A stretch of DNA of 64,000 nucleotides from assembly GCF_000716675.1 (NCBI RefSeq), contig NZ_JNXT01000038.1:124001-188000 (forward strand), read 5' to 3'. Positions 22,401 through 28,180 of this stretch are shown here, one piece after another; within the stretch, counting starts at the first letter, position 1, and every line of letters begins with the position of its first letter. Under the pieces are notes generated by a model. That model did no database searches and had not been told where the DNA came from. It saw only the letters and a list, made by a program, of their open reading frames with translations. A program made the translations under genes and the position numbers. Origin of the DNA: Streptomyces alboflavus. GTDB lineage: Bacteria > Actinomycetota > Actinomycetes > Streptomycetales > Streptomycetaceae.

Positions 22401-22609
22401 CGCTCCCGGAGCCGGGCCGCGGCCCGCCCCCGGATGCCTTGGGCGCCGAAGGCCCGGCCGGGGTCGAGCGGCACCTGGTCGGCGCGGTCGAGGGCGGCGG
22501 AGGCGTGCGCGCGGATCAGGTCGAGGAGGATCCGGCGCCGTTCCGCGTCGCGCGCGGCGGCCACGCGCTCTCGCAGCGGCCGGTCGCGTCCCTCGGTCCA
22601 CTCCATCAT
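16406..22609 (-). CDS. One-module type I PKS with degenerate N-terminal ACP-like domain (NorA/AurA-like)
   Basis: First PKS of the assembly line, 2067 residues. Order: ACP-like domain (residues about 15-97); KS (nt 22220-20950, DTACSSS); AT (20440-19560, GHSQGE and YASHS, so methylmalonyl-CoA); DH (19360-18330); KR (17650-17050, LDD); ACP (16800-16550, GFDSL); C-terminal docking tail. The N-terminal ACP-like segment reads QGIRGRAAARL where [10 protein letters not shown] is expected, so the phosphopantetheine Ser is Gly61. The KS-AT linker carries HTGHTGHVGH-like repeats. AurA, the aureothin counterpart, works iteratively; iteration here is inference. The ATG at 22609 has GGAAGGA upstream and overlaps the stop of the preceding small ORF as ATGA; the longer ATG start at 22849 has no such support. 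Confidence 0.92.
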   Translation of the reverse strand: MMEWTEGRDRPLRERVAAARDAERRRILLDLIRAHASAALDRADQVPLDPGRAFGAQGIRGRAAARLRERLSEAMGGGLSATALFDHPTPGALADHLCALLLGEGAASGPAAGTGTRAARNGGAARGPEDEPIAIVGMGCRLPGGVASPDDLWHLVRSETDAISEFPTDRGWTVAYDPDPDHIGTTCTRHAGFLYDAPDFDAGFFAISPGEAVTIDPQHRLLLETSWEAVERARIDPSTLRGTRTGVFVGIMYSEYGARIRHVPPSAEGYRVVGSMPSVASGRLAYTLGLEGPAVTVDTACSSSLVAVHLAAQSLREGECTLAVAGGVTVMATPWGYVEFSRQRGLAPDGRCRSFSADAAGSSWSEGVGVLLLERLSDAERNGHRVLAVVRGSAVNQDGASNGLTAPNGPAQQRVIRQALAHAGLASADVDCVDAHGAGTQLGDPIEAQALLATYGRDRPDDRPLWLGSLKSNVGHTQAAAGVAGVIKMVMAMRHAELPRSLHIAEPTPHVDWSSGGVRLLTETTPWPKVDRPRRTAVSSFGVGGTNAHIILEQAPPEGEGGPGGAAGAPGVAGAGVTGHVEHVGQVDRAKHAGNAEHAELPGHTGHTGHVGHAQPVAHSGPVGPAEPDEDLADASPRPLPWLVSGVGAAGLRAQARRVAEFLASDPDAPDADLAYSLARSRAALADRAVVVAADRNGALAGLAALADGDHGPHTAVGTATARDRVAFVFPGQGSQWPGMAAELMRTASVFRESIEACAASLAPHVDWSLTKVLRGESGAPTLERVDVVQPALFAVMVSLAALWRSCGVEPAAVVGHSQGEIAAAHVAGALSLDDAARVVAVRSRALRVLAGRGGMVSVVAPVDHVRRSIARWGGAVSVAAVNGPQSVVISGEPAALDEVLAAFDAGGVRARRIDVDYASHSAQIDEIRDTLLAALSGVRPGPATVPFYSTVSGEPVDPTALDAAYWVRNLRETVQFHRTVERLLDDGHSTYVELSPHPVLTVAVAETAEAVGPERAGDVLVVESLRRNEGDLARLLTAVGEAHVHGVAVDWQEAFGDAAPRLTDVPTYAFQRSRYWLEDAAAPVADVSTAGLDGVDHPLLGAAVPLADGTGGMLCTGTLSARSHPWLADHAVADVLVVPGTALVEAALQAGAQAGCDVLEELVLQAPLILPEEGTVRLQLAVGGPDDSGRRALTLHSRTGDAPADAPWTRHAEGTLTPGGQRPPQPPRQWPPAGAREIELDDCYRELAKSGLHYGGAFQGLVRCWRVDEGGGGGTGAGAEAGRGAEAGAGAEAGTRAEAGAGGAAGVGPERASTDADAAAACELYAEVELPVCAGGADRYALHPALFDAALHAAALVAAPGSAPGETVTRLPFSWSGVTVHATGATRLRAHLRLTGTGALSVTATDPAGHPVVTVESLGMRPVAADSLRRAAATADASLLRLEWRPEPLPAPRDPEPARWAWIGPGATEADDALAARGVRCAHHLDPAALRAHLDTGGDAPEVLVLAEPPEDPAAGDLAAAGRGRTAGPAPDTATAAHHAVHRVLAALQDWLADERLADTRLVVLTRGAVAPATGTAPDPALAAVWGLVASAQSEHPGRVRLVDLDGLDASRSALVDAVAGDAAQVAVRDGALLVPRLARLTAAPGGGTGWRTDGTVLVTGGLGTLGRLVTRHLVVTHGVRRLVVVSRSGAAGAGAAAFVRELRTEGADVQVVTGDVGDRAVLAGALASIPAEHPLTAVVHLAGVLDDGLLMDQTPERVDRVLRPKADGAWHLHELTAGTDVAFVVFSSVSSVLGPAGQAGYAAANAFVDALMAARGDAGLAGVSLGWGLWESRSDLTAGLDEGDLRRMARSGVKPLADDQGLALLDLARATGEPVVFPLRLDTTGLRGGPGGGDVPPLLRGLAAVPVRRATVAAADTGAELDGDALATRLAQLPEGEQDALLLDLVRTHVAAVLGYDDPRAVGERRPFADIGFDSLRALHLRNRLGGATALRLSPTLVFDYPTPHALGQHLRTLLLPDAPPPTGPDAAPGAAGAPVPDQDDAVQDRLRSASREEVFDYIDNLLGE

Positions 22610-22905
22610 TGCTTCCTTCCTGGCGGGGTACGGCGGCCGGGAGCGGGTGCGACGGCGCTGCGGGAGGGCGCCTGCCCCGTCGTACCGGGCGGCGTTGTCG
22701 TCGGTGTGACCGGCACTGCGGGCACGATCGGTGTGACCGGCGCTGTCGGCACGATCGGCACCGTCGGCGCGAGCGGCGCGACCGCCGTGAGCGAAGCGCG
22801 CGGCGTGACCGAAGCGCGCGGCGTGCTCGGCGTCGTCGGGGCTCGGCACGCCCCCGTCGGGGCGTCCGTGCGGTGCGGGGCGCTCCCGGACGACGCAGGG
22901 CTCAT
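22606..22905 (-). CDS. Small Pro/Thr/Val-rich ORF (99 aa), coupled on both sides
   Basis: Its ATG overlaps the DAHP synthase stop as ATGA and its TGA overlaps the PKS start as ATGA, so the three frames are chained without a gap. Third codon positions are mostly G or C, as in neighbouring real genes. The protein has no recognised domain; residues about 40-75 repeat APLAPTVPIVPTAPVTPIVP-like units and look disordered. Without it the operon would have a 292-bp gap here. It may be a translated linker that couples ribosomes into the PKS, a small accessory protein, or a remnant. The upstream Shine-Dalgarno is weak. Whether it is translated cannot be told from sequence alone. Confidence 0.5.
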   Translation of the reverse strand: MSPASSGSAPHRTDAPTGACRAPTTPSTPRASVTPRASLTAVAPLAPTVPIVPTAPVTPIVPAVPVTPTTTPPGTTGQAPSRSAVAPAPGRRTPPGRKQ

Positions 22906-23966
22906 CGCCCCGCCAGCGCCCGCGCCGCGTCCGGCCCCGCCGGGTCGAGGCTGTGCAGCATCCGGCCGGTCCGCTCGACCAGCGCCCCGAACGCGTCCGG
23001 CGTGATGGCCTGTTCGCCGTCGCACAAGGCGGTGTGGCCCGCGCCGTCGACGTCGACCATGACGCCGTCGGCCCCGGCGGCAGCGGCGGCCGCGGCCAGC
23101 GGGGCCACCAGGTCGCTGCGGCCGCAGGCGTGGCTGGGGTCGACGATCACCGGGAGGTGGCTGAGCCGCTTCGCCAGCGGCACGGCGCTGATGTCCAGGG
23201 TGAACCGGGTCGAGTCGCCGTGGGCGCGGACGCCGCGCTCGCACAGCAGGACCTTGCCGTTGCCCGCCGCGAGCAGGTACTCGGCGCCGTTCAGCCACTC
23301 CGGGACCGTGCAGCCGAAGCCGCGCTTCAGGAGCACGGGGCGGCCGGTGAGCGCCACTTCGTGGAGCAGCGCGAAGTTCTGCGCGTTGCGGGCGCCGATC
23401 TGAAGGACGTGCGCGACCTCGGCGACGGCCTCGACGTGCGCGGCGTCGACGACCTCCGTGACGACGCCGAGCCCGGTCTCGGTGGACGCCTCACGGAGCA
23501 GGTCGAGGCCGTCCTTGCCGATGCCCTGGAAGGCGTACGGCGAGGTGCGGGGCTTGAACGCGCCGCCCCGCAGCAGGTGCGCGCCCCGCTCCCGCACCGC
23601 CCGTGCCACACCGAGGAGCTGGGCCTCGCTCTCCACGGCGCACGGCCCGGCGATCCAGGTGAAGCGCCCGCCGCCCACGGTGCAGTCGTCCGACACCCGC
23701 ACGGCGCTCGGCTCGCCCGTGGCGGCGAGGCTGCCGAGCGGCGGCGCGTCGGTGCTGTCGACGACCGACGCGACGGCGCTCGTGGCGCGCAGCAGGTCCA
23801 CGAACTCCCGGCCCTCCGGCGACGCGGCGGCGAGGTCGGGGAAGGTGACCAGGGTGTGGCGTCCGGCCCGGCAGTGGAACGACCGGTGGCCGCGGTGGCG
23901 CCACGCGGAGGTCAGTCGGCTCCGCTCGTCGAGCAGCACGTCGGGATGGAGGCGGGCAACGATCAT
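22902..23966 (-). CDS. DAHP synthase, type I-beta, cluster-dedicated
   Basis: Joins phosphoenolpyruvate and erythrose 4-phosphate at the entry to the shikimate pathway. The 354 residues have an N-terminal ferredoxin-like regulatory extension (about 1-90) and a TIM barrel. Motifs include AGPCAVES (metal-ligand Cys), GGAFKPRTSPYAFQG, TEVVD, LQIGARNAQN, LLKRG and IVDPSHACG (metal-ligand His). This is the Thermotoga/Bacillus-like I-beta type; streptomycetes normally use a type II enzyme for primary metabolism. Its place between the N-oxygenase and the first PKS indicates extra chorismate flux to p-aminobenzoate. AAAGGTGA lies just before the ATG. Confidence 0.93.
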   Translation of the reverse strand: MIVARLHPDVLLDERSRLTSAWRHRGHRSFHCRAGRHTLVTFPDLAAASPEGREFVDLLRATSAVASVVDSTDAPPLGSLAATGEPSAVRVSDDCTVGGGRFTWIAGPCAVESEAQLLGVARAVRERGAHLLRGGAFKPRTSPYAFQGIGKDGLDLLREASTETGLGVVTEVVDAAHVEAVAEVAHVLQIGARNAQNFALLHEVALTGRPVLLKRGFGCTVPEWLNGAEYLLAAGNGKVLLCERGVRAHGDSTRFTLDISAVPLAKRLSHLPVIVDPSHACGRSDLVAPLAAAAAAAGADGVMVDVDGAGHTALCDGEQAITPDAFGALVERTGRMLHSLDPAGPDAARALAGR

Positions 23967-24017
23967 CGGGTCACCTTTCTGCGCCGTGGCGGCGGTGCGG
24001 GGCGGAGTCCGGGGTGC

Positions 24018-25031
24018 TCATCGCTGCCGCCCCACGCCGGGCGACCACTCGGGCCGTTCGGGGAAGTCGAAGTCGACCGCGTCGGCGATCCCCAGCTGCT
24101 CGGCCATGCGCTGGGCGCCGGAGAAGTCGCGGACGAGCCGCCGCCCCGACGGCGTCGCGCGCAGGTCGGCCACGATCTCGTCGGCGCCCTCGATGCCCGC
24201 GGTGACCAGTTCGAGCCGGAGCGTGGAGAGGTCCTGTTCGGCGAACGCCTCCAGGGCCAGCGGCAGACAGCGCACCAAGGCGGCGCGCTGCCCGGCGTTC
24301 ATCCGGGCGTACAGCTCCCGGACGACCTCGATGACGATCGAGCCGTGGGCGGTCTCGTCCCGCAGGTGCAGCGTGGTGATCAGGGAGTGCATGGGCTGGA
24401 TCGAGTCGTCCCTGGCGAGCAGCGCGAGCAGGGAGTTGATGCAGGTCTCGGCGACCGCGCCCCACACCAGGACGGCGACGTCGCGCTCCCACTGCTCCGG
24501 CATCGCCGCGAGCACGGCGCGCAGCCGCCGGTAGGTGACGAGTTCGGGCTGCTCGGGCCTCATGCGCACGCCGCGCAGCTCCCGGGTGCGGGAGATGGCG
24601 AGCATGTGCATGTACGTGTGGAAGCTCTCGTCGACGACGGCCTGCTGCACCCCTTGGCGCATCAGCGGGTGGTCGCTGCCGGGGAAGACGCCGCGCATGA
24701 CGAGGTCGAACGCGGGCTCCGCTATGAGGTGTTCGGTGGCGATGACCCGTTCGTTGTAGCCGATCCACAGGCCCGTGAGGACCCGCTCGCGCCGCTCGGG
24801 GGCGGCCGCGAGGAACCGGGGGTGCTCGGCGAACGGCACCATCCGCAGCGGGTAGTCCGGCAGCCCGGCGTCGTACCCGGCCCCCTCGTCGACGGCGTCG
24901 GGGCTCGTGGTGACCGCGGCCCGGCGCGGCCAGGCGGCGACGAGCCGGCGCAGGGTCGCGCTGCCGATGCCGTCCTCCTCGGCCCACCCTCTGGCCGCCC
25001 AGGTGGTCGCCAAGCCCGACTCCTCGCGCAT
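24018..25031 (-). CDS. p-Aminobenzoate N-oxygenase, AurF/NorF-type diiron enzyme
   Basis: Oxidises p-aminobenzoate to p-nitrobenzoate, the rare starter of aureothin-type polyketides. The 337 residues align by recall with AurF along the whole length, including GYNERVIATEHLIAEPAFDLV, split here as GYNERVIATE plus HLIAEPAFDLV, and the C-terminal FDFPERP. All seven AurF iron ligands fall one residue earlier than in AurF: Glu100, Glu135, His138, Glu195, His222, Glu226 and His229. The ATG is preceded by GGAGGG. It is the first gene of the large minus-strand operon, with a SARP-like repeat promoter about 50-80 bp upstream. This is the firmest identification in the cluster. Confidence 0.96.
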   Translation of the reverse strand: MREESGLATTWAARGWAEEDGIGSATLRRLVAAWPRRAAVTTSPDAVDEGAGYDAGLPDYPLRMVPFAEHPRFLAAAPERRERVLTGLWIGYNERVIATEHLIAEPAFDLVMRGVFPGSDHPLMRQGVQQAVVDESFHTYMHMLAISRTRELRGVRMRPEQPELVTYRRLRAVLAAMPEQWERDVAVLVWGAVAETCINSLLALLARDDSIQPMHSLITTLHLRDETAHGSIVIEVVRELYARMNAGQRAALVRCLPLALEAFAEQDLSTLRLELVTAGIEGADEIVADLRATPSGRRLVRDFSGAQRMAEQLGIADAVDFDFPERPEWSPGVGRQR

Positions 25032-25067
25032 CAGCCCTCCAGGCCTCGTGGTCCGCGATGCGGCTGC

Positions 25068-25110
25068 ATCGTCACCGGCCGCACTTGGCGGTTTCTTGAA
25101 CGTGACTTGG
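25068..25110 (-). promoter_or_regulatory. SARP-type direct-repeat promoter of the N-oxygenase operon
   Basis: CTTGG, CTTGA and CTTGG start at 25084, 25095 and 25106 on the plus strand, exactly 11 bp apart. On the coding strand the core CAAGAAACCGCCAAG matches CAAGAAGGCGCCAAG before the P450 gene. Ten bases beyond the last repeat is GACGAT (25073-25068), a possible -10. The 283-bp divergent gap to the acyl-CoA ligase gene contains no gene; the same site could in principle influence that gene too. Confidence 0.75.
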
Positions 25111-25314
25111 GGCCCGCCCGGACGGACTTCTGGATGCGGACGGGGGATGCCACGATGAGGCGGGCGCCGCGGTGACGCGGGCCCGGACGGCCCTGCCCCG
25201 TCCCTTCCCGCGGCTCCCACCAGACCTTTCCCGGAGTTCGTACCAGGCCTTCTTCGTCGTCCGTCTCCCCAGTCCCCGGCAGCGTGCCGGGCGACGCCAC
25301 CGTGAGGACGTCTC

Positions 25315-26832
25315 ATGCTCGTTCCGCTCACCATGGCCGACTTCCTCGATCGCGCCGAGTCGGCCGCCGCCGGCCGCGTCGCGCTCGTCGACGAGCCGGA
25401 CCAGCCGTCCCGCCCGGTGCCGACGACGACATACGGCGAGCTGCTTCGGCGGGTGCGGGCCTGGCAGGCGGGGCTCGACGCGCTCGGCGTCGGCGTGGGC
25501 GAGCGGGTCGCCGTGGTCAGTCCCAACTCGGCGCGGCTGCTCGAACTGCTCTACGCGATCCCGGCGAGCGGCCGGGTCTGCGTACCGGTGAACTACCGGC
25601 TCACGGCCGAGGAGATCGCGTACATCCTGCGGCAGTGCGACGCCTCGGTCGTGTTCGTCGACCCCGACGTCGAGGCCGCGCTCGGCTCGGTCGAGGGGCC
25701 CAAGCGCTTCGTGCTCGGCGAGCAGACCGAGACCCAGGTCATGCGGTACGACGTGGCGCCGCGCCCGTGGTCGCGGCCCGACGAGAACGCCGTCGCGACC
25801 CTCAACTACACGTCGGGGACGTCCGCGCGCCCCAAGGGCGTCGCCCTGACCCACCGCAACATCTGGCTCAACGCGATGACGTTCGGCGTGCACGGCCGGA
25901 TCTGGGAGCGGGACGTCTATCTGCACACGCTGCCCACGTTCCACTGCAACGGCTGGGGGGTGCCGTTCCTGCTCGCGGGGCTCGGCGCCAAGCAGGTGAT
26001 GCAGCGCCGGATCGACGGCGCCCAGATCCTCAGCCGGGTCCAGGAGCACGGCGTGACCCTCGCGTTCGGGGCGCCCGCCGTGTGGGACGCCGTGCTGCGG
26101 GCGGCGCGGAGCTGGCAGGGCGAGGTCCCCGGCCGGGGCAGCGTGCGCATCGTGTGCGCGGGCGCGCCCGTCAGCGACCGGCTCGTCTGCCAGGTGGAGC
26201 ACGAGCTGGGCTGGGAGTTCCACCAGGTGTACGGCCTGACGGAGACGACGATGCTCACCTTCAACCGGCGTCCGCCGGGCGCGCCGGGGAGCGGGGGCCT
26301 GACGAGGGCGGGGGCGCCGGCGCTCGGGGTGCGGCTGCGCACCGGGGAGCGGGGCGAGGTCCTGGCCCGCTCCAACATGGTGCTCGACGGCTACTGGCAG
26401 GACCCGGGTGCCGACGCGGCGGCGCTGGCCGGGGGGTGGTTCCGCACCGGGGACGTCGGGGAGTTCGACGACGAGGGGCATCTCGTCCTCTTCGACCGGC
26501 TGAAGGACGTCATCGTCACCGGGGGCGAGAGCGTGGCGTCGGTGGAGGTCGAGGACTGCCTGCTCGGTCATCCGGCGGTCGCCGAGGCCGCCGTGATCGG
26601 GATGCCGGACGAGCGCTGGGGCGAGACCGTGAAGGCGGTGGTGGTGCCCGCCGAGGGGGCCGCGGCCGCCGAGGCCGAGCTGATCGCCCACTGCAAGCGG
26701 CACCTGGCCCGCTACAAGGCGCCCACGTCCGTGGACTTCGTGGACGCCCTGCCCCGCACCAGCAACGGCAAGGTGCGCAAGAGCAGGCTCAGGGAGCCGT
26801 ACTGGATCGGTCAGGACCGGCGCATCAACTGA
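25315..26832 (+). CDS. Acyl/aryl-CoA ligase (AurE/NorE-like, ANL superfamily)
   Basis: Adenylates a carboxylic acid and transfers it to CoA or a carrier; in this cluster the likely substrate is p-nitrobenzoate, by analogy with AurE. The 505 residues show the P-loop-like YTSGTSARPKG, the YGLTETTM motif, the WFRTGDVGEFD hinge and the C-terminal Lys motif SNGKVRKSRL. The ATG start has GAGGA about 7 nt upstream. It is transcribed away from the N-oxygenase operon and ends 30 bp before the convergent SARP gene. Substrate choice cannot be read from the sequence. Confidence 0.9.
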   Translation: MLVPLTMADFLDRAESAAAGRVALVDEPDQPSRPVPTTTYGELLRRVRAWQAGLDALGVGVGERVAVVSPNSARLLELLYAIPASGRVCVPVNYRLTAEEIAYILRQCDASVVFVDPDVEAALGSVEGPKRFVLGEQTETQVMRYDVAPRPWSRPDENAVATLNYTSGTSARPKGVALTHRNIWLNAMTFGVHGRIWERDVYLHTLPTFHCNGWGVPFLLAGLGAKQVMQRRIDGAQILSRVQEHGVTLAFGAPAVWDAVLRAARSWQGEVPGRGSVRIVCAGAPVSDRLVCQVEHELGWEFHQVYGLTETTMLTFNRRPPGAPGSGGLTRAGAPALGVRLRTGERGEVLARSNMVLDGYWQDPGADAAALAGGWFRTGDVGEFDDEGHLVLFDRLKDVIVTGGESVASVEVEDCLLGHPAVAEAAVIGMPDERWGETVKAVVVPAEGAAAAEAELIAHCKRHLARYKAPTSVDFVDALPRTSNGKVRKSRLREPYWIGQDRRIN

Positions 26833-26862
26833 CGACGTCCGGCCCTGTCCCGGCGGGCGCCG

Positions 26863-27681
26863 TCAGTGCTGCAGGCACATCCGTCCGACGGACTCGTCGC
26901 GGAGGATCCGGGTGAACAGCACCCGCAGCTCCCGCCCCGGGTCCACGCCCAGCTCCTGCGCGAGGGCCCGGCGGATGCGGTGGTAGACCCGCACCGCCTC
27001 GGCCTGCCGGCCCACCTCGCACAGCGCGACCATCAGGAGCCAGCCAAGCCGCTCCCGGTTGGGGTAGCGCGCGCTGAGCGCGGCGAGTTCGGCCACCGCG
27101 GTGCCGTTGTCCCGGCCCCAGGCCAGCTCGGCCTCCCAGAGCGCCTCCCAGGTCATGAGGCGCAGCTCTTCCAGGCGGGCCGCCTCGCGCACGGCCGGTT
27201 CGTAGTCGCCGAGTTCGGCGTGGGGCGCGCCGCGCCACAGGGCGAGGGAGGCGGCGAGCGCACGGCTCGCCTCCGCGTACCTGCCGTCGCGCAGGAGCCT
27301 GCGGCCGTCGCGCAGTTGGCTCTCGAAGCGGCAGGCGTCGACGCGTTCCCGCGCCACGGCGAGGACGTAGCCGTGCGGCTCCCTGCGCAGGATCCGGTTG
27401 CGTCCCCGGGGCGGGCAGTCAGGCTCCAGCTGACGGCGCAGATGGGAGACGTAACTGTGCAGGCTGGCCACCACGTTGCCAGGCGGTCCGGCCGGCCAGA
27501 TCGCCTCGGTGAGCCGTTCCGCGCCCACCACTTGCCCCGGAGCCAGCAACAGAGTCGACAGCACGGCACGTTGTCGTGCCGGTCCGAGGGGCAGGGGGCC
27601 TGCGGGCGACCACACCGCGAGCGGCCCGAGGATGTTGAATGACAACTCACCTGTCAAATGAGTAACAGTTTTCACAGACAT
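26863..27681 (-). CDS. SARP-family transcriptional activator (AurD-like)
   Basis: Probable pathway activator, 272 residues. The N-terminal OmpR/PhoB-type winged helix (about 15-100) includes PARQRAVLSTLLLAPGQVV and LHSYVSHLRRQL. The bacterial transcriptional activation domain (about 105-255) contains CRFESQLRDGRRLL and GRQAEAVRVYHRIRRAL. No ATPase or TPR extension follows, so it is a short SARP. ATG at 27681 has GGGGGAG upstream; an ATG at 27720 lacks one. The 11-bp CCAAG repeats in front of the N-oxygenase and P450 genes are its likely targets (inference). No TTA codon was noticed. Confidence 0.92.
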   Translation of the reverse strand: MSVKTVTHLTGELSFNILGPLAVWSPAGPLPLGPARQRAVLSTLLLAPGQVVGAERLTEAIWPAGPPGNVVASLHSYVSHLRRQLEPDCPPRGRNRILRREPHGYVLAVARERVDACRFESQLRDGRRLLRDGRYAEASRALAASLALWRGAPHAELGDYEPAVREAARLEELRLMTWEALWEAELAWGRDNGTAVAELAALSARYPNRERLGWLLMVALCEVGRQAEAVRVYHRIRRALAQELGVDPGRELRVLFTRILRDESVGRMCLQH

Positions 27682-28180
27682 CACGCTCTCCCCCTGGCAA
27701 CACTGATTTTCAATGGCCACCGTTTCCCCTCACTACTGGTCAGAATGACGTCTACACCCCCGGTCCAGGTTGGCCGAGCCGCGCCTGGACTTTTCGTGTG
27801 TGCCGCATGAGTAAAGAGAGGGAGACATTCCCCACTATGACCGCGCGTTACTCTTTGACGCACTCCCTTTGCTCGCTTTTGCCAACGGCCTGTCCTGATG
27901 GCGCAAAGACGCGGTTCCAACGCGGCGCGGGCCTGGGATACGTTGGAGGGTTACGCAGAGTTGTTTCGGATCTTGGTCGTGCGCCCCATCGATCACTGCA
28001 CCGGACACAGGCGCCATGCGATTCGATCAAACTCGCATACATTTACATGTTGAACAGAAATGCCAAACGCGCAATTCAAGTCAGCAACGCGCTTGAAGAA
28101 GCAACTTTCTCCATCGTGATGCCGAATAACGATTCTTCAGCTCCGGCGCGGTGATTCGGCCGGGAAGACGCCGGGGGTCT
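27682..28180. other. Gene-poor, AT-richer intergenic region upstream of the SARP gene
   Basis: About 500 bp with clearly lower GC than its surroundings, especially 28020-28140. It presumably holds the SARP promoter and its control sites. A plus-strand frame at 27798-28154 was not accepted as a gene because it lacks codon bias and homology. ACATTTACATGT near 28038-28050 is a short inverted repeat. No 11-bp CCAAG repeat set was seen, so SARP autoregulation through such a box is not supported. Confidence 0.6.
27763..27794 (+). terminator. Hairpin followed by a T run
   Basis: GTCCAGG (27763-27769) pairs with CCTGGAC (27784-27790), followed by TTTT. Read on the plus strand it resembles an intrinsic terminator. 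It lies in the SARP leader region and could instead be a regulatory inverted repeat, since no plus-strand gene ends just upstream. Confidence 0.3.

Noticed and set aside
16319..23005. A 2228-codon open frame on the plus strand opposite the first PKS
   Set aside because: It is antisense to a fully supported PKS with all catalytic motifs; long antisense frames are expected in 72% GC DNA with biased third positions.
27798..28154. A 118-codon plus-strand frame in the AT-rich gap
   Set aside because: No Streptomyces-like third-position GC, no ribosome site, no recognisable motif; more likely non-coding regulatory DNA.
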